A stretch of 64,000 nucleotides of DNA, taken from assembly GCF_009760405.1 (NCBI RefSeq), contig NZ_WRPP01000003.1:1-64000 (forward strand). The letters are read 5' to 3'. Of the stretch, positions 40,480-49,697 are shown piece after piece. The stretch's first letter is position 1; every line of letters begins with the position of its first letter. This stretch comes from Nocardia terrae (lineage in GTDB: Bacteria > Actinomycetota > Actinomycetes > Mycobacteriales > Mycobacteriaceae). Position numbers and translations under genes: made by a program. The notes below the pieces were generated by a model. The model made no database searches. It saw only the letters and a list, made by a program, of their open reading frames with translations, and had not been told where the DNA came from.

Positions 40480-41871
40480 ATGAGTTGCTGCGGCCCGAGC
40501 CGGCGCCAGGTCCTCGGCCTGCTCGCGGCGGCGGCGATGCCGGTGGCGTGGGCGAGTCCGGCTCGCGCGCAGCCGGGTTCGCTGGTGGTGACCGAGCTGG
40601 AGGTCGTGACGGTCACCGAACAGTCGGCGGTCTTCACCTGGACGACCCGCGGCCCCGACGCCGCCCCGGTCGAGGCCGACAGCGAGGTCTGGATCGGTCC
40701 CGCCGACGGCTCCGGACTGCGCCAGGTCTACGGCGACTCCCGGCCGACGGCCTTCCACTACGCCGAGGTCACCGGACTGGAACCGGGCCGCGCCTACCGA
40801 TTCGAGACCCGTTCCGCCGGCATCCCGGCCGCACCCGCGGTGAATGTGGCCACGCGCCAACCGAATACACCGGAATCACTGGGCGTCTTCACCACCCTGG
40901 TGCCGCCGCCGGGCCGGCTGCTGCGAACCCTGGCGCTCTCCAACGACATTCACCTCGGCGAGGAGGTCAGCGGCATCATCACCGCGGGCCTGCCGCCTGG
41001 CTTCCGCCAAGAGCCCGGTCTCGCACCGTATCCCGAGATCATGCTGGCCGCGCTGCTCGACGACATGCGCCGCCCCGACCGCGCGGTCGATCATCTTCTG
41101 CTGGCCGGCGACCTCACCGCGGAGGCCACCCCCGAACAGGTCGGCGGCGTCCACAACCGCCTCGCGAACTGGGGTGCGGCAGGCCGGGACTGGTTCGCCG
41201 CGCGCGGTAATCACGACCGCCCGCATCTGGGCTCCGACTACGCGAGCTGTACGCCCTACCTGGATCACGACGACTGCTGGGGCGATTCCTTCTCCGCCAG
41301 ACAGCAATTGGTGTCCCACGAGGTCGGCGAGCTGCGCCTGATCGCCCTCGACACCACCGAGCTCGACATCCCCGGCGGCACCTTGGACCGGTCCCAGCTC
41401 GACGAGCTGCGCGGCCTGCTCACCGCCGATCCGGACCGTCCCACACTGGTTTTCGGCCACCACCCGGTGACCGCCGAATCCGGCTGGTCCAACCTGGCGG
41501 GCCCCAGCTTCATCCTGAACGCCGCGAACGCCGCAGAGCTGCAATCGATCTACCGGTCGGCCCCCGGCGTGTTCCTGCACCACTCCGGCCACACCCACCG
41601 GAACCGCCGCACCCGCCCGGACCTCCCCATCGACGTCGAATTCCTGGAAGTGGCGGCCGCCAAGGAATACCCGGGCGGCTACACCCTGCTGCGCCTCTAC
41701 GAGGGCGGCTACATGGCGAACTTCTACAAGACCCGCACCGCGGAGGCTCGCCGCTGGAGCACCCGTTCCCGCGGCGAATACTTCGGCCTGCTGCCCGAAT
41801 ACACGCTCGGCACCACCGCCGACCGCAATCACGCGGTGCTGCGCGACCTTTCCGGAGTGTCAGCCTCCTGA
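40480..41871 (+). CDS. exported metallophosphoesterase (calcineurin-like)
   Basis: This 463-residue protein has an apparent Tat signal (SRRQVLGLLAAAAM, cleavage near ARA). An N-terminal fibronectin-like domain (about residues 33-130) precedes a dinuclear metal phosphoesterase domain with DIHLG, GDLT, GNHD, GHHPV and GHTHRN, the five canonical blocks. Substrate is unknown; purple acid phosphatases have a similar domain layout. It ends at a strong bidirectional terminator. Confidence 0.9.
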   Translation: MSCCGPSRRQVLGLLAAAAMPVAWASPARAQPGSLVVTELEVVTVTEQSAVFTWTTRGPDAAPVEADSEVWIGPADGSGLRQVYGDSRPTAFHYAEVTGLEPGRAYRFETRSAGIPAAPAVNVATRQPNTPESLGVFTTLVPPPGRLLRTLALSNDIHLGEEVSGIITAGLPPGFRQEPGLAPYPEIMLAALLDDMRRPDRAVDHLLLAGDLTAEATPEQVGGVHNRLANWGAAGRDWFAARGNHDRPHLGSDYASCTPYLDHDDCWGDSFSARQQLVSHEVGELRLIALDTTELDIPGGTLDRSQLDELRGLLTADPDRPTLVFGHHPVTAESGWSNLAGPSFILNAANAAELQSIYRSAPGVFLHHSGHTHRNRRTRPDLPIDVEFLEVAAAKEYPGGYTLLRLYEGGYMANFYKTRTAEARRWSTRSRGEYFGLLPEYTLGTTADRNHAVLRDLSGVSAS

Positions 41872-41876
41872 ACATG

Positions 41877-41913
41877 AAAACGCCCCCCCATGTCCGGCAT
41901 GGGGGGGCGTTTT
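41877..41913. terminator. bidirectional terminator
   Basis: A perfect 16-bp stem (41877-41892 with 41898-41913) with a 5-nt loop begins AAAA and ends TTTT, so it works for the phosphoesterase (plus) and tRNA-Cys (minus). Confidence 0.9.
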
Positions 41914-41918
41914 CTCGA

Positions 41919-41992
41919 TGGAGCGAGCGGCGGGAGTCGAACCCGCGTATACGGCTTTGCAGACCGCTACCTAGCCCCTCGGTCACACCCGC
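41919..41992 (-). tRNA. tRNA-Cys(GCA)
   Basis: The cloverleaf starts GCGGGTG, pairing with CGCTCGC through five Watson-Crick and two G-U pairs. It has D-arm ACCGAGGGGCTAGGT, anticodon GCA in the loop CTGCAAA, T-arm GCGGGTTCGACTCCCGC, and an encoded TCCA end. The minus-strand 3' end abuts the terminator. Confidence 0.93.
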
Positions 41993-42119
41993 ATCGTGTC
42001 GTCGATATTGGCCCGAACGGGGTCAGTTGCCCAGGTTTCGGATCACGGTGATTTCTACCGGTGCGCGGATTGGCTCGGCGCTTCAACCAACCGGTCCGCG
42101 ACGTGCGATGATCGGGGGC

Positions 42120-42662
42120 ATGTCGCGTCCCCGTCCGCTGCCGCTCGATCCCATCGAGGAGGCGCATCGCCAGTGGACCGAGCACGGCTGGGGCGACGTG
42201 GCCGACGGCATGGCGGCGGTGACGTCGCTGGTGCGGGCGCAGCAGATCGTGATGGCGCGGGTCGATGAAGCCTTACGACCGTCCGGTTTGACCTTTTCCC
42301 GCTACGAGCTACTCATGCTGCTGAGTTTCAGCAAAACGGGCGCGCTGCCCATGGCGGTAGCCAGCGCCCGCCTGCAGGTGCATCCGACCTCGGTCACCAA
42401 CACGGTGGACCGGCTCGAGGCCGCCCAGTTGGTGAAGCGTGTGCCACATCCGAGTGACCGGCGGGCGACGCTCATCGAAATCACCGATGCCGGAAGGGAT
42501 TCGGTGGCCAAGGCCACCACCGAACTGAATCGGCGTGTTTTCGCCGAGGCGGGCCTGCCACCGGAACGATTGCATCTGCTGCTGCAATTGCTGGCGGAGT
42601 TCCGGCAGGCGGCCGGCGACTTCGATCCGGGTAGCTCCCCGACACGGTGGGCCGGTCAGTAA
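42120..42662 (+). CDS. MarR-family transcriptional regulator
   Basis: This 180-residue winged-helix regulator has the recognition region LQVHPTSVTNTVDRLEAAQL and wing RVPHPSDRRATLIEITDAG. Dimerisation helices flank it. Ligand and targets are unknown. A neighbouring target could be the ASKHA-type protein 67 nt downstream or genes across the tRNA. The ATG at 42120 is chosen over longer frames. Confidence 0.9.
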   Translation: MSRPRPLPLDPIEEAHRQWTEHGWGDVADGMAAVTSLVRAQQIVMARVDEALRPSGLTFSRYELLMLLSFSKTGALPMAVASARLQVHPTSVTNTVDRLEAAQLVKRVPHPSDRRATLIEITDAGRDSVAKATTELNRRVFAEAGLPPERLHLLLQLLAEFRQAAGDFDPGSSPTRWAGQ

Positions 42663-42729
42663 CTCTTCAGCGACCCAGCAGCCAATTTCCTGCGTCATAG
42701 TCTTGGATTCGGCTCGCAAAAGGTTCACC

Positions 42730-43791
42730 ATGGAGGCCATGGTGCTGGTCCTCGGGGTGTCGGCGGGCGCTGCTGGCGCACGCGCCATGCTCACCCATTC
42801 CGACCAGCCTCACCTGCCCCCCATCGACCGTTGCAAGGTGCTACGCCGTGCCGGTGGCGGGAGCATGGAGGAGGCGGTGTTCGAGGCCATTCGGCTGATG
42901 CGGAAATCCGCGGCCAAGCGGGACGAATTCATTACCGGCATCGCGGTGACCACCCGGTGCAGCAACCATGCCGAATCCGTCCGGACCGCCGCCGGCCGCA
43001 ATCGCCTGACCGTCATCGACGAGCCGGTGGCCCAGCTCAGATATCTCAGATTCACCGGCCGGCTGCCCACCGAGGGTTCGATCCTGCTCTACGACCTAGG
43101 CGCCTCCGGCCTGACCCTCACCCAGATCGACTGCCGAACCGATGCCGTCCTCGCCACCAAGCGCAGCACCGTCGTCGGCGGTGACGGCCACGACGCCCTG
43201 CTGCGCTGGCTGCTCACTCGCGGCGGCGTCACGCTGGACCTGGCCAACACTCGGCGGCAGAAGGAGGCGCTGGCCTCCGAACGCGTGCTGGCCGTGTGCG
43301 ACCCGATCACCGGGCAGCGCACCGTGGTCACCCGGAGCGATTTCGCCGAACTGGTCGAAGCGGGGATTCATCACTCGGCGTCGTTCGTCCGGCACATGAT
43401 CGACGAGACCGGGGTGCAGCCGACGGGTATGGCGCTACTGGGCGGCTGTACGCGCAACAAGAGCATCCGCGACGAGCTGAAGCAGCAGCTCGGCATGCAG
43501 CTCATCTACGATCCCGAGCCCGAATTCGTCTCCACGCGCGGCGCGGTCCTGCTCGCCGCCGAACGGCCCTCCGCCCGCAGCATCCGCAGCGTCCACCTGA
43601 CGCCGCACTCCGGTGCCCATGAGGCCCCCTCCTCCCCGGTATCCCGCCGCAAACTGGTTGCCGCGGTCGCGGTTACCGCCACGCTCGGCGGCACGATCGT
43701 GGGCGCGCTCGCGATGAACCGCGACGGCGGCGACCACACGGACGGCAAGCCGCCCACGGTCGAAGTGGTCGGCCCTCCCAAGCACGGGTAA
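42730..43791 (+). CDS. ASKHA-fold membrane protein resembling DUF7159
   Basis: This 353-residue protein begins MVLVLGVSAGAAGARAML, has an actin/Hsp70-like phosphate loop (LLYDLGASGLTLTQID, about residue 120) and an adenosine-type glycine motif (LGGCTRNKSIRDEL, about residue 240). A membrane helix lies at about residues 315-335 (KLVAAVAVTATLGGTIVGAL), followed by a short external tail. Such Hsp70-like proteins are frequent in mycolic-acid bacteria, with unknown function. Whether it binds ATP is inferred from the fold motifs only. Confidence 0.7.
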   Translation: MEAMVLVLGVSAGAAGARAMLTHSDQPHLPPIDRCKVLRRAGGGSMEEAVFEAIRLMRKSAAKRDEFITGIAVTTRCSNHAESVRTAAGRNRLTVIDEPVAQLRYLRFTGRLPTEGSILLYDLGASGLTLTQIDCRTDAVLATKRSTVVGGDGHDALLRWLLTRGGVTLDLANTRRQKEALASERVLAVCDPITGQRTVVTRSDFAELVEAGIHHSASFVRHMIDETGVQPTGMALLGGCTRNKSIRDELKQQLGMQLIYDPEPEFVSTRGAVLLAAERPSARSIRSVHLTPHSGAHEAPSSPVSRRKLVAAVAVTATLGGTIVGALAMNRDGGDHTDGKPPTVEVVGPPKHG

Positions 43792-43911
43792 GAGCCAAAG
43801 ACAAAAGCGGCCTAGATCAGGGAGAGGGGCCGCCTGTGCCACCAGCCCACGCCCAACCCCACCCCCCTCGAGGCCCGGCCTTGACGACCTTCGCCGTGTC
43901 AGCCGACACGA

Positions 43912-43976
43912 TCGTTGAGTGGCACATTATCGAGAGGGAAACGGACAAAACCCCTCGGAGAGGTGCCACTCAACGA
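43912..43976. repeat. 14-bp inverted repeat with nested hairpin between convergent genes
   Basis: TCGTTGAGTGGCAC (43912-43925) and GTGCCACTCAACGA (43963-43976) are perfect inverted copies. Inside, CGAGAGGG (43931-43938) can pair with CCCCTCGG (43951-43958). Another small dyad, CGTGTC-N4-GACACG, lies at 43894-43909. It stands 24 nt past the echA stop, so it may be a terminator or a dispersed palindromic element. Confidence 0.55.
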
Positions 43977-43999
43977 AGAAGCGGGAGTTGGTGGGGCGG

Positions 44000-44827
44000 C
44001 TACTTGTTGGTGAAGTTGGCGGGGCGCTTTTCGACGAAGGCGGTCATGCCTTCCTTCTGGTCGTCCGTCGCGAAGAGGGAGTGGAAGACTCGGCGTTCGA
44101 AGCGGAGGCCCTCGGTGAGGGTGGTTTCGAAGGCGCGGTCGACCGCTTCCTTGGCGATCATGACCGAGGGCAGCGACATGGACGCGATGGTTTCGGCGAC
44201 CTCCATGGCCGTGGAGACGAGTTCCGCGGCGGGGACGATGCGGGAGACCAGGCCCGCGCGTTCGGCCTCTTCCGCGTCCATGTTGCGGCCGGTGAGGATG
44301 AGGTCCATGGCCTTGGCCTTGCCGACGGCGCGGGTGAGGCGCTGGGAGCCGCCCATGCCGGGGATGACGCCGAGCTTGATCTCGGGCTGGCCGAACTTGG
44401 CGGTGTCGGCGGCGATGAGCAGGTCGCACATCATGGCGAGTTCGCAGCCGCCGCCCAGGGCGTAGCCGGCGACCGCGGCGATGATGGGCTTGCGGAAGGC
44501 GACCAGGCGGTCCCAACCGGCGAAATGGTCGGTCAGGAACATGTCCATGTAGGACTTGGACTGCATTTCCTTGATGTCCGCGCCGGCGGCGAAGGCGCGG
44601 TCGGAGCCGGTCAGCACGACCGCGCCGATCTCGTTGTCGTTCTCGAGTTCGTCGAGGGCGGCCGAAATGTCGGTGAGGACCTGCGAATTCAGCGCGTTGA
44701 GGGCCTTCGGCCGGTTCAGCGTGATGAGGGCGACGCGGCCCTTGCGCTCCAGCAGAATGGTCTCGAAGTCGGGCCCGCCCGTCGCCCCGCCCCCACCCCC
44801 AACGGAGTCGCTACGCGACACGGTCAT
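44000..44827 (-). CDS. enoyl-CoA hydratase
   Basis: This crotonase hydrates an enoyl-CoA, here probably methacrylyl-CoA in valine degradation. The 275-residue protein has the oxyanion-hole segment AGADIKEMQ and both catalytic glutamates, in [13 protein letters not shown] and [15 protein letters not shown]. It starts with ATG overlapping the mmsB stop (ATGA) and has a Gly-rich stretch near the N-terminus ([10 protein letters not shown]). It is last in the five-gene operon. Confidence 0.93.
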   Translation of the reverse strand: MTVSRSDSVGGGGGATGGPDFETILLERKGRVALITLNRPKALNALNSQVLTDISAALDELENDNEIGAVVLTGSDRAFAAGADIKEMQSKSYMDMFLTDHFAGWDRLVAFRKPIIAAVAGYALGGGCELAMMCDLLIAADTAKFGQPEIKLGVIPGMGGSQRLTRAVGKAKAMDLILTGRNMDAEEAERAGLVSRIVPAAELVSTAMEVAETIASMSLPSVMIAKEAVDRAFETTLTEGLRFERRVFHSLFATDDQKEGMTAFVEKRPANFTNK

Positions 44828-45726
44828 TTTGTCTCTCCCTCAGATCGCTTGCGGATATCGGTGACGATAGCCGAGAAGTCCTTGCCCGCTTCGTCCTGGT
44901 TGAAGCGGTTGTAGATGTCGGCGGCGAGCTGTCCGATCTGCCCGTCCACACCGTTGGCCCGCAGGGCGTTGGCCGCCAGACCGAGGTCCTTGTTCATGAG
45001 CGCGGTCGCGAAACCGGGCTTGTAGTCATTGTTGGCGGGGCTGGTCGGCACCGGTCCGGGCACGGGGCAGTACGAGGTGAGCGCCCACGACTGGCCCGAG
45101 GCGGTGGACACCACGTCGAAGAACTTGTCGTGGGTCAGGCCCAGCTTCTCGCCCAGCACAATGGCTTCCGAGAGTCCGATCATCGAAATGCCGAGCAGCA
45201 TGTTGTTGCAGATCTTGGCGGCCTGGCCCACGCCCGCGCCGCCGCAGTGCACGACCTTGCCGCCCATGACCTCGAGCAGCGGCAGGGTGTCGGCGAAGTC
45301 GGCGTCCGCGCCGCCCACCATGAAGGTCAAGGTGCCTGCCGCCGCGCCCGCCACGCCGCCGGAGACAGGGGCGTCCAGGGCCCGATGTCCCGCTGCCGCA
45401 GCGAGTTCCGCGGCCTGCTTGGCGTCGGCGACGTCGATGGTGGAGCAGTCGACGAACAGGGTGCCCGGCTTGGCGGCCGAGAGCACCTCGTTGTAGAGGT
45501 CGAGCACGATGCGGCCGTTGGGCAGCATGGTGATCACGATGTCGGAGGCCGAAACCGCTTCGGCGGCAGTGGCGACCACGGTCGCGCCGTCCTGGCGGGC
45601 CTGGTCCTGCGCGGCGGGGACGGGGTCGAAGGCCAGCACGTCGTATCCGGCCTTGACCAGGTTGGCGGCCATGGGTCCGCCCATGTGGCCGAGTCCGAGG
45701 AACCCGACCTTGGTGTTGTTGCTCAT
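44824..45726 (-). CDS. mmsB: 3-hydroxyisobutyrate dehydrogenase
   Basis: It oxidises 3-hydroxyisobutyrate to methylmalonate semialdehyde with NAD. The 300-residue protein has the Rossmann motif [12 protein letters not shown], the substrate loop [19 protein letters not shown] and the catalytic lysine in [13 protein letters not shown]. It lies between the hydrolase and the hydratase. Confidence 0.95.
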   Translation of the reverse strand: MSNNTKVGFLGLGHMGGPMAANLVKAGYDVLAFDPVPAAQDQARQDGATVVATAAEAVSASDIVITMLPNGRIVLDLYNEVLSAAKPGTLFVDCSTIDVADAKQAAELAAAAGHRALDAPVSGGVAGAAAGTLTFMVGGADADFADTLPLLEVMGGKVVHCGGAGVGQAAKICNNMLLGISMIGLSEAIVLGEKLGLTHDKFFDVVSTASGQSWALTSYCPVPGPVPTSPANNDYKPGFATALMNKDLGLAANALRANGVDGQIGQLAADIYNRFNQDEAGKDFSAIVTDIRKRSEGETK

Positions 45727-45742
45727 TACTCGTCCTCGAGTT

Positions 45743-46873
45743 CTATTCGCCTGAAGTAGGTGCGGCCAAACCCAGTTCGCGGTCGCCGAGCGCGCCGAAG
45801 TAGGCGTCGACGTCGGCGGCGGTGACGTCCGCCAGGGTGGCGGGCGACCACTGCGGGTTGCGGTCCTTGTCGATGACCTGGGCGCGAATGCCTTCCACCA
45901 GGTCGTGGGTGTTGAGGGAGGCGATGGAGACGCGGTACTCCTGGTTCAGCGCCGCTTCCAGATCGGCGGCCTGGCGGGCGCCGCGCAGCGAACGCAGCGT
46001 GACCTTCACCGCCACCGGCGATTTCGACAGCACGTCCTGCGCGGCCTTGGCGGCTTCGGCGCGGCCGTCGATCTCCAGGCGGTGCACGATCTCCTCGACG
46101 GTGTCCGCGCTGTAGCAGGCGTCGATCCAGTCCTGCTGGGCCACGAACTCCGACACCGGCGCGGGCTGCGCGAATTTCGCGATGGCCACGTCGATCTCAT
46201 TGTCGCGCAGGGCTTCCAGCAGCGCAGGCAGGTGCTCGGACGGCACGAAGTAGTCGGCGAAGCCGGCCGCGATGGCGTCACCGGCGGACATGCGCGCGGT
46301 GGTGAGCCCGACATGGGTGCCGATCTCGCCGGGCGCGTGTGCCAGCAGGTAGGTGCCGCCCACGTCCGGGATGAAGCCGATGCCGACCTCGGGCATACCG
46401 ATCTTGGACCGCTCGGTCACGATGCGGTGCGAGGCGTGGCCCGAGAGGCCGACGCCGCCACCCATGACGATGCCGTCCATGATCGCGACGTACGGCTTGG
46501 GGTAGCGGCTGATGTAGGCGTTGAGGATGTACTCGTCGCGCCAGAACTTGCCGGTCTCCGAATCGGCGGCCGCCTCCTGCGAAGCATCCTGTGCGACAAG
46601 GTTCTTCGCGTCGTTGTGGATGGCGACGATGTCGCCGCCCGCACACAAGCCGCGTTCGCCCGCGCCGGTGAGCACCACCGCGCGCACCTCGTCGTCGTCC
46701 ACCCAGGCCCGCAGCGCGTCCAGGATGACCAGTGCCATCGCGTGGGTGAGCGCGTTGATGGCCCGGGGCCGGTTCAGCGTGATCAGGCCGAGCCCGTCGC
46801 GCTTCTCGATCAACACCTCGGGTTCGTTCACCGGCTCGGCTGTGTCCATCTTTCGCTCGCTGCGCTCGCTCAT
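45743..46873 (-). CDS. 3-hydroxyisobutyryl-CoA hydrolase
   Basis: It cleaves 3-hydroxyisobutyryl-CoA to free acid and CoA. The 376-residue crotonase relative has LCAGGDIVAIH for the oxyanion hole and the MPEVGIGFIPDVGGTYLL segment with the catalytic carboxylate, plus a C-terminal extension characteristic of this hydrolase family. The ATG overlaps the acyl-CoA dehydrogenase stop. The N-terminal SERSERKMD is unusual and a start at the next ATG is possible. Confidence 0.92.
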   Translation of the reverse strand: MSERSERKMDTAEPVNEPEVLIEKRDGLGLITLNRPRAINALTHAMALVILDALRAWVDDDEVRAVVLTGAGERGLCAGGDIVAIHNDAKNLVAQDASQEAAADSETGKFWRDEYILNAYISRYPKPYVAIMDGIVMGGGVGLSGHASHRIVTERSKIGMPEVGIGFIPDVGGTYLLAHAPGEIGTHVGLTTARMSAGDAIAAGFADYFVPSEHLPALLEALRDNEIDVAIAKFAQPAPVSEFVAQQDWIDACYSADTVEEIVHRLEIDGRAEAAKAAQDVLSKSPVAVKVTLRSLRGARQAADLEAALNQEYRVSIASLNTHDLVEGIRAQVIDKDRNPQWSPATLADVTAADVDAYFGALGDRELGLAAPTSGE

Positions 46874-48009
46874 GCTGCTCCTACCACCGAGCGGGCGACG
46901 ACCACCCGCATGATTTCGTTCGTCCCCTCGAGAATCTGATGCACCCGCAGGTCGCGAACGATCTTCTCGATGCCGTATTCGGCCAGGTAACCGTAGCCAC
47001 CGTGCAATTGCAGGGCCTTGTTGGCCACCTCGAACCCGGCGTCGGTGGCGAACCGCTTGGCCATGGCGCACAGCTCCACCTTGTCGGGGGCGTCGGCGTC
47101 CAGGGCGGCCGCGGCGCGCCACAGCAGGGTGCGGGCGGCCTCCAGCGAAGTGCGCATATCGGCCAACTCGAACTGCAGGGCGGTGTTGTCCAGCAGTCGC
47201 GAGCCGAAGGCTTTGCGCTGAGCCATGTACGTGACCGTCCGGTCCAGCGCAGCCTGCGCCCCGCCCATCGAGCAGGCGGCGATGTTCAGCCGCCCACCAT
47301 TGAGCCCGTTCATGGCGATGCGGAAGCCGTTGCCCTCCGCGCCCAGCAGGTTGGCCGCGGGCACCCGGGCCTGATCGAGAATGACCTGGCGGGTGGGCTG
47401 GGCATTCCAGCCCATCTTGCGCTCGTTCGCCCCGAAGGACAGCCCGGGGGTATCGGCCGGAACGATGAACGCCGAGATCCCGCGTGCCCCTTCGTTTCCG
47501 GTGCGCGCCATGATCACGTACACATCGCTGCTGCCCGCGCCGGAGATGAATTGCTTGACACCGGTGAGCAGGTAGTCGTCGCCGTCGCGAACGGCCTTGG
47601 TGCTCAAGGCCGCCGCGTCGGAGCCGACGCCCGGCTCGGTGAGCGCGTAGGAGGCCAGCAGGTCCATGGACGTCAGTCCCGGCAGCCACCGATTGCGTTG
47701 CGTCTCATCGCCGTAGGTGTCGATCATCCACGTCGCCATGTTGTGGATGGAGATGTAGGCGGCCACGGCCGGGCAGCCGGTGGCCAGCTGCTCGAAGATG
47801 CGCACGGCGTCCAGCCGCCGCAGCTCCGAGCCGCCCACGTCCTCGCGCACGTAGATGCCGCCCAGGCCGAGCGAGCCCGCCTTGCGCAGCACGTCCACCG
47901 GGAAGTGCTTGCGCTCATCCCATTCCAGGGCATTGGGCGCGAGCAGTTCGTCGGCGAAGGAGCGGGCGGTCTCGACGATCGCCTTCTCGTCTTCGTCTAG
48001 TACGAACAT
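46870..48009 (-). CDS. acyl-CoA dehydrogenase, probably isobutyryl-CoA specific
   Basis: It oxidises isobutyryl-CoA to methacrylyl-CoA, passing electrons to ETF. The 379-residue flavoprotein has the FAD-binding YALTEPGVGSDAAAL and the C-terminal LHGGYGYLAEYGIEKIVRD and QILEGTNEIMRV, where Glu of EGTNEI is the usual catalytic base. Specificity is inferred from the operon of valine-pathway genes. Confidence 0.92.
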   Translation of the reverse strand: MFVLDEDEKAIVETARSFADELLAPNALEWDERKHFPVDVLRKAGSLGLGGIYVREDVGGSELRRLDAVRIFEQLATGCPAVAAYISIHNMATWMIDTYGDETQRNRWLPGLTSMDLLASYALTEPGVGSDAAALSTKAVRDGDDYLLTGVKQFISGAGSSDVYVIMARTGNEGARGISAFIVPADTPGLSFGANERKMGWNAQPTRQVILDQARVPAANLLGAEGNGFRIAMNGLNGGRLNIAACSMGGAQAALDRTVTYMAQRKAFGSRLLDNTALQFELADMRTSLEAARTLLWRAAAALDADAPDKVELCAMAKRFATDAGFEVANKALQLHGGYGYLAEYGIEKIVRDLRVHQILEGTNEIMRVVVARSVVGAA

Positions 48010-48012
48010 CCG

Positions 48013-49512
48013 TCAGTCCATGGTCGGGATGACGAAGGCGTTGGACTCCTTGAGTCCCGCGGGCCAGCGCTGCGTCACCGTCTTGGTCTTGGTGTAGAAG
48101 CGGATCGAGTCCGGGCCGTGCTGGTTCAGATCGCCGAAGCCGGAACGCTTCCAGCCGCCGAAGGTGTGGTAGGCGATCGGGACCGGGATCGGGACATTGA
48201 TGCCGACCATGCCGACCTGCACGCGGGCGGCGAAGTCGCGGGCGGTGTCGCCGTCGCGGGTGAAAATGGCGACGCCGTTGCCGTATTCGTGCTCGTTGGC
48301 CAGGCGCAGGCCCTCTTCGTAATCCGCGGCGCGAACGATGGACAGCACCGGGCCGAAGATCTCCTCCTTGTAGATCCGCATCTCGGAAGTGACGTTGTCG
48401 AAGAGCGAAGCGCCCGCGAAGAACCCGTCCTCGCCGCCCTCCACGACCAGCCCGCGGCCGTCGATGACCAGCTCCGCACCCTCGTCGACGCCGATCTGCA
48501 CGTAGTTGTTCACCCGGTCCACGCCGTCACGGCCGACCAGCGGGCCGAAGTCCGCGCCCGGATCGTCGGAGACGCCCACATTGAGCTTGTTGATGCGCTC
48601 GATGAGCTTGGCGCGCAACCGATCCGCGGTCTCCTCGCCCACCGGCACCGCGACCGAGATGGCCATGCAGCGCTCACCGGCCGAGCCGTAGCCCGCGCCG
48701 ATCAGCTGGTCGGCCACATCGTCGAGGTCGGCGTCGGGCATGACGATGGCGTGGTTCTTGGCCCCGCCGAAGCACTGGGCGCGCTTGCCGTTCGCGGACG
48801 CGGTCTCGTAGATGTACTGCGCGATCGGGGTGGAGCCGACGAAGCCGACGGCCTTGATGCGCTCGTCGTGCAGCAGCGTGTCCACGGCTTCCTTGTCGCC
48901 GTTGACCACGTTGAAGATGCCCGCGGGCAGCCCGGCCTCGAGGAACAGCTCGGCCAGCCGCAGCGGCACCGAGGGGTCGCGCTCGGAGGGCTTGAGCACG
49001 AAGGCATTACCGCAGGCCAGCGCCGGACCGGCCTTCCACAGCGGGATCATGGCCGGGAAGTTGAACGGGGTGATGCCCGCGACCACGCCCAGCGGCTGGC
49101 GCATGGAGTACACGTCGATGCCGGTGCCGGCGCTCTCGGTGTATTCGCCCTTGAGCAGATGCGGGATGCCGCAGGCGAATTCGATGACCTCGAGCCCGCG
49201 CTGGATGTCGCCCTTGGCGTCGGCGATGGTCTTGCCGTGCTCGCTGGACAGCAGTGCGGCCAGCGAATCCATCTCGTCCTGTACCAGGGTCAGGAACTTC
49301 ATCAGCACCCGAGCCCGCCGCTGCGGGTTCGTGGCGGCCCACGCGGGCTGCGCCGCGGCCGCGTTCGCGATGACCGCCTCGACCTCACTCTTGCTCGCCA
49401 GCGGCACCTTGGCCTGGACCTGTCCGGTGCTCGGGTTGAACACATCGCCGAAGTTGCCCGAAGTTCCCGGGACATGCTTTCCGCCGACGAAATGAGTGAG
49501 TTCGCGAACCAT
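48013..49512 (-). CDS. mmsA: methylmalonate-semialdehyde dehydrogenase (CoA-acylating)
   Basis: It converts methylmalonate semialdehyde, NAD and CoA to propionyl-CoA. The 499-residue aldehyde dehydrogenase has the active-site region GYGSAGERCMAIS, in which the Cys is the nucleophile, and TPFNFPAMIPLWK with conserved Asn. The ATG at 49512 with GGAAGGG upstream is chosen. It heads the valine operon and is divergent from icmF. Confidence 0.95.
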   Translation of the reverse strand: MVRELTHFVGGKHVPGTSGNFGDVFNPSTGQVQAKVPLASKSEVEAVIANAAAAQPAWAATNPQRRARVLMKFLTLVQDEMDSLAALLSSEHGKTIADAKGDIQRGLEVIEFACGIPHLLKGEYTESAGTGIDVYSMRQPLGVVAGITPFNFPAMIPLWKAGPALACGNAFVLKPSERDPSVPLRLAELFLEAGLPAGIFNVVNGDKEAVDTLLHDERIKAVGFVGSTPIAQYIYETASANGKRAQCFGGAKNHAIVMPDADLDDVADQLIGAGYGSAGERCMAISVAVPVGEETADRLRAKLIERINKLNVGVSDDPGADFGPLVGRDGVDRVNNYVQIGVDEGAELVIDGRGLVVEGGEDGFFAGASLFDNVTSEMRIYKEEIFGPVLSIVRAADYEEGLRLANEHEYGNGVAIFTRDGDTARDFAARVQVGMVGINVPIPVPIAYHTFGGWKRSGFGDLNQHGPDSIRFYTKTKTVTQRWPAGLKESNAFVIPTMD

Positions 49513-49597
49513 GCCTGGCCCTTCCACGACTTTTACAGCCTGTCTCGATGCTTGCGAAGCTTGCGCGCCGATTGCGCGTTCCGTGGCGATCCTATAG

Positions 49598-49628
49598 TTG
49601 GACATCCAAGTATTGGCTGTGGGATAAT
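49598..49628. promoter_or_regulatory. shared operator and icmF promoter between mmsA and icmF
   Basis: TTGGACATCCAA (49598-49609) is a perfect palindrome. On the plus strand TTGGAC/TGGACA could be the -35 and GATAAT (49623-49628) the -10 of icmF (18-19 nt spacing). On the minus strand TATAGG just past the palindrome could be a -10 of mmsA. One regulator bound here could control both directions. Confidence 0.5.
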
Positions 49629-49697
49629 TCACAAGCCCGATCGTGATTGGGGTTTCAGGGGGAGCCCCTGAGAGCCTCCGAGAGTTGGAGCAATCGC

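Noticed and set aside
31259..41992. Genomic island between tRNA-Arg and tRNA-Cys
   Set aside because: The genes look accessory, but no integrase, no attachment-site repeat of either tRNA 3' end and no composition change were seen.
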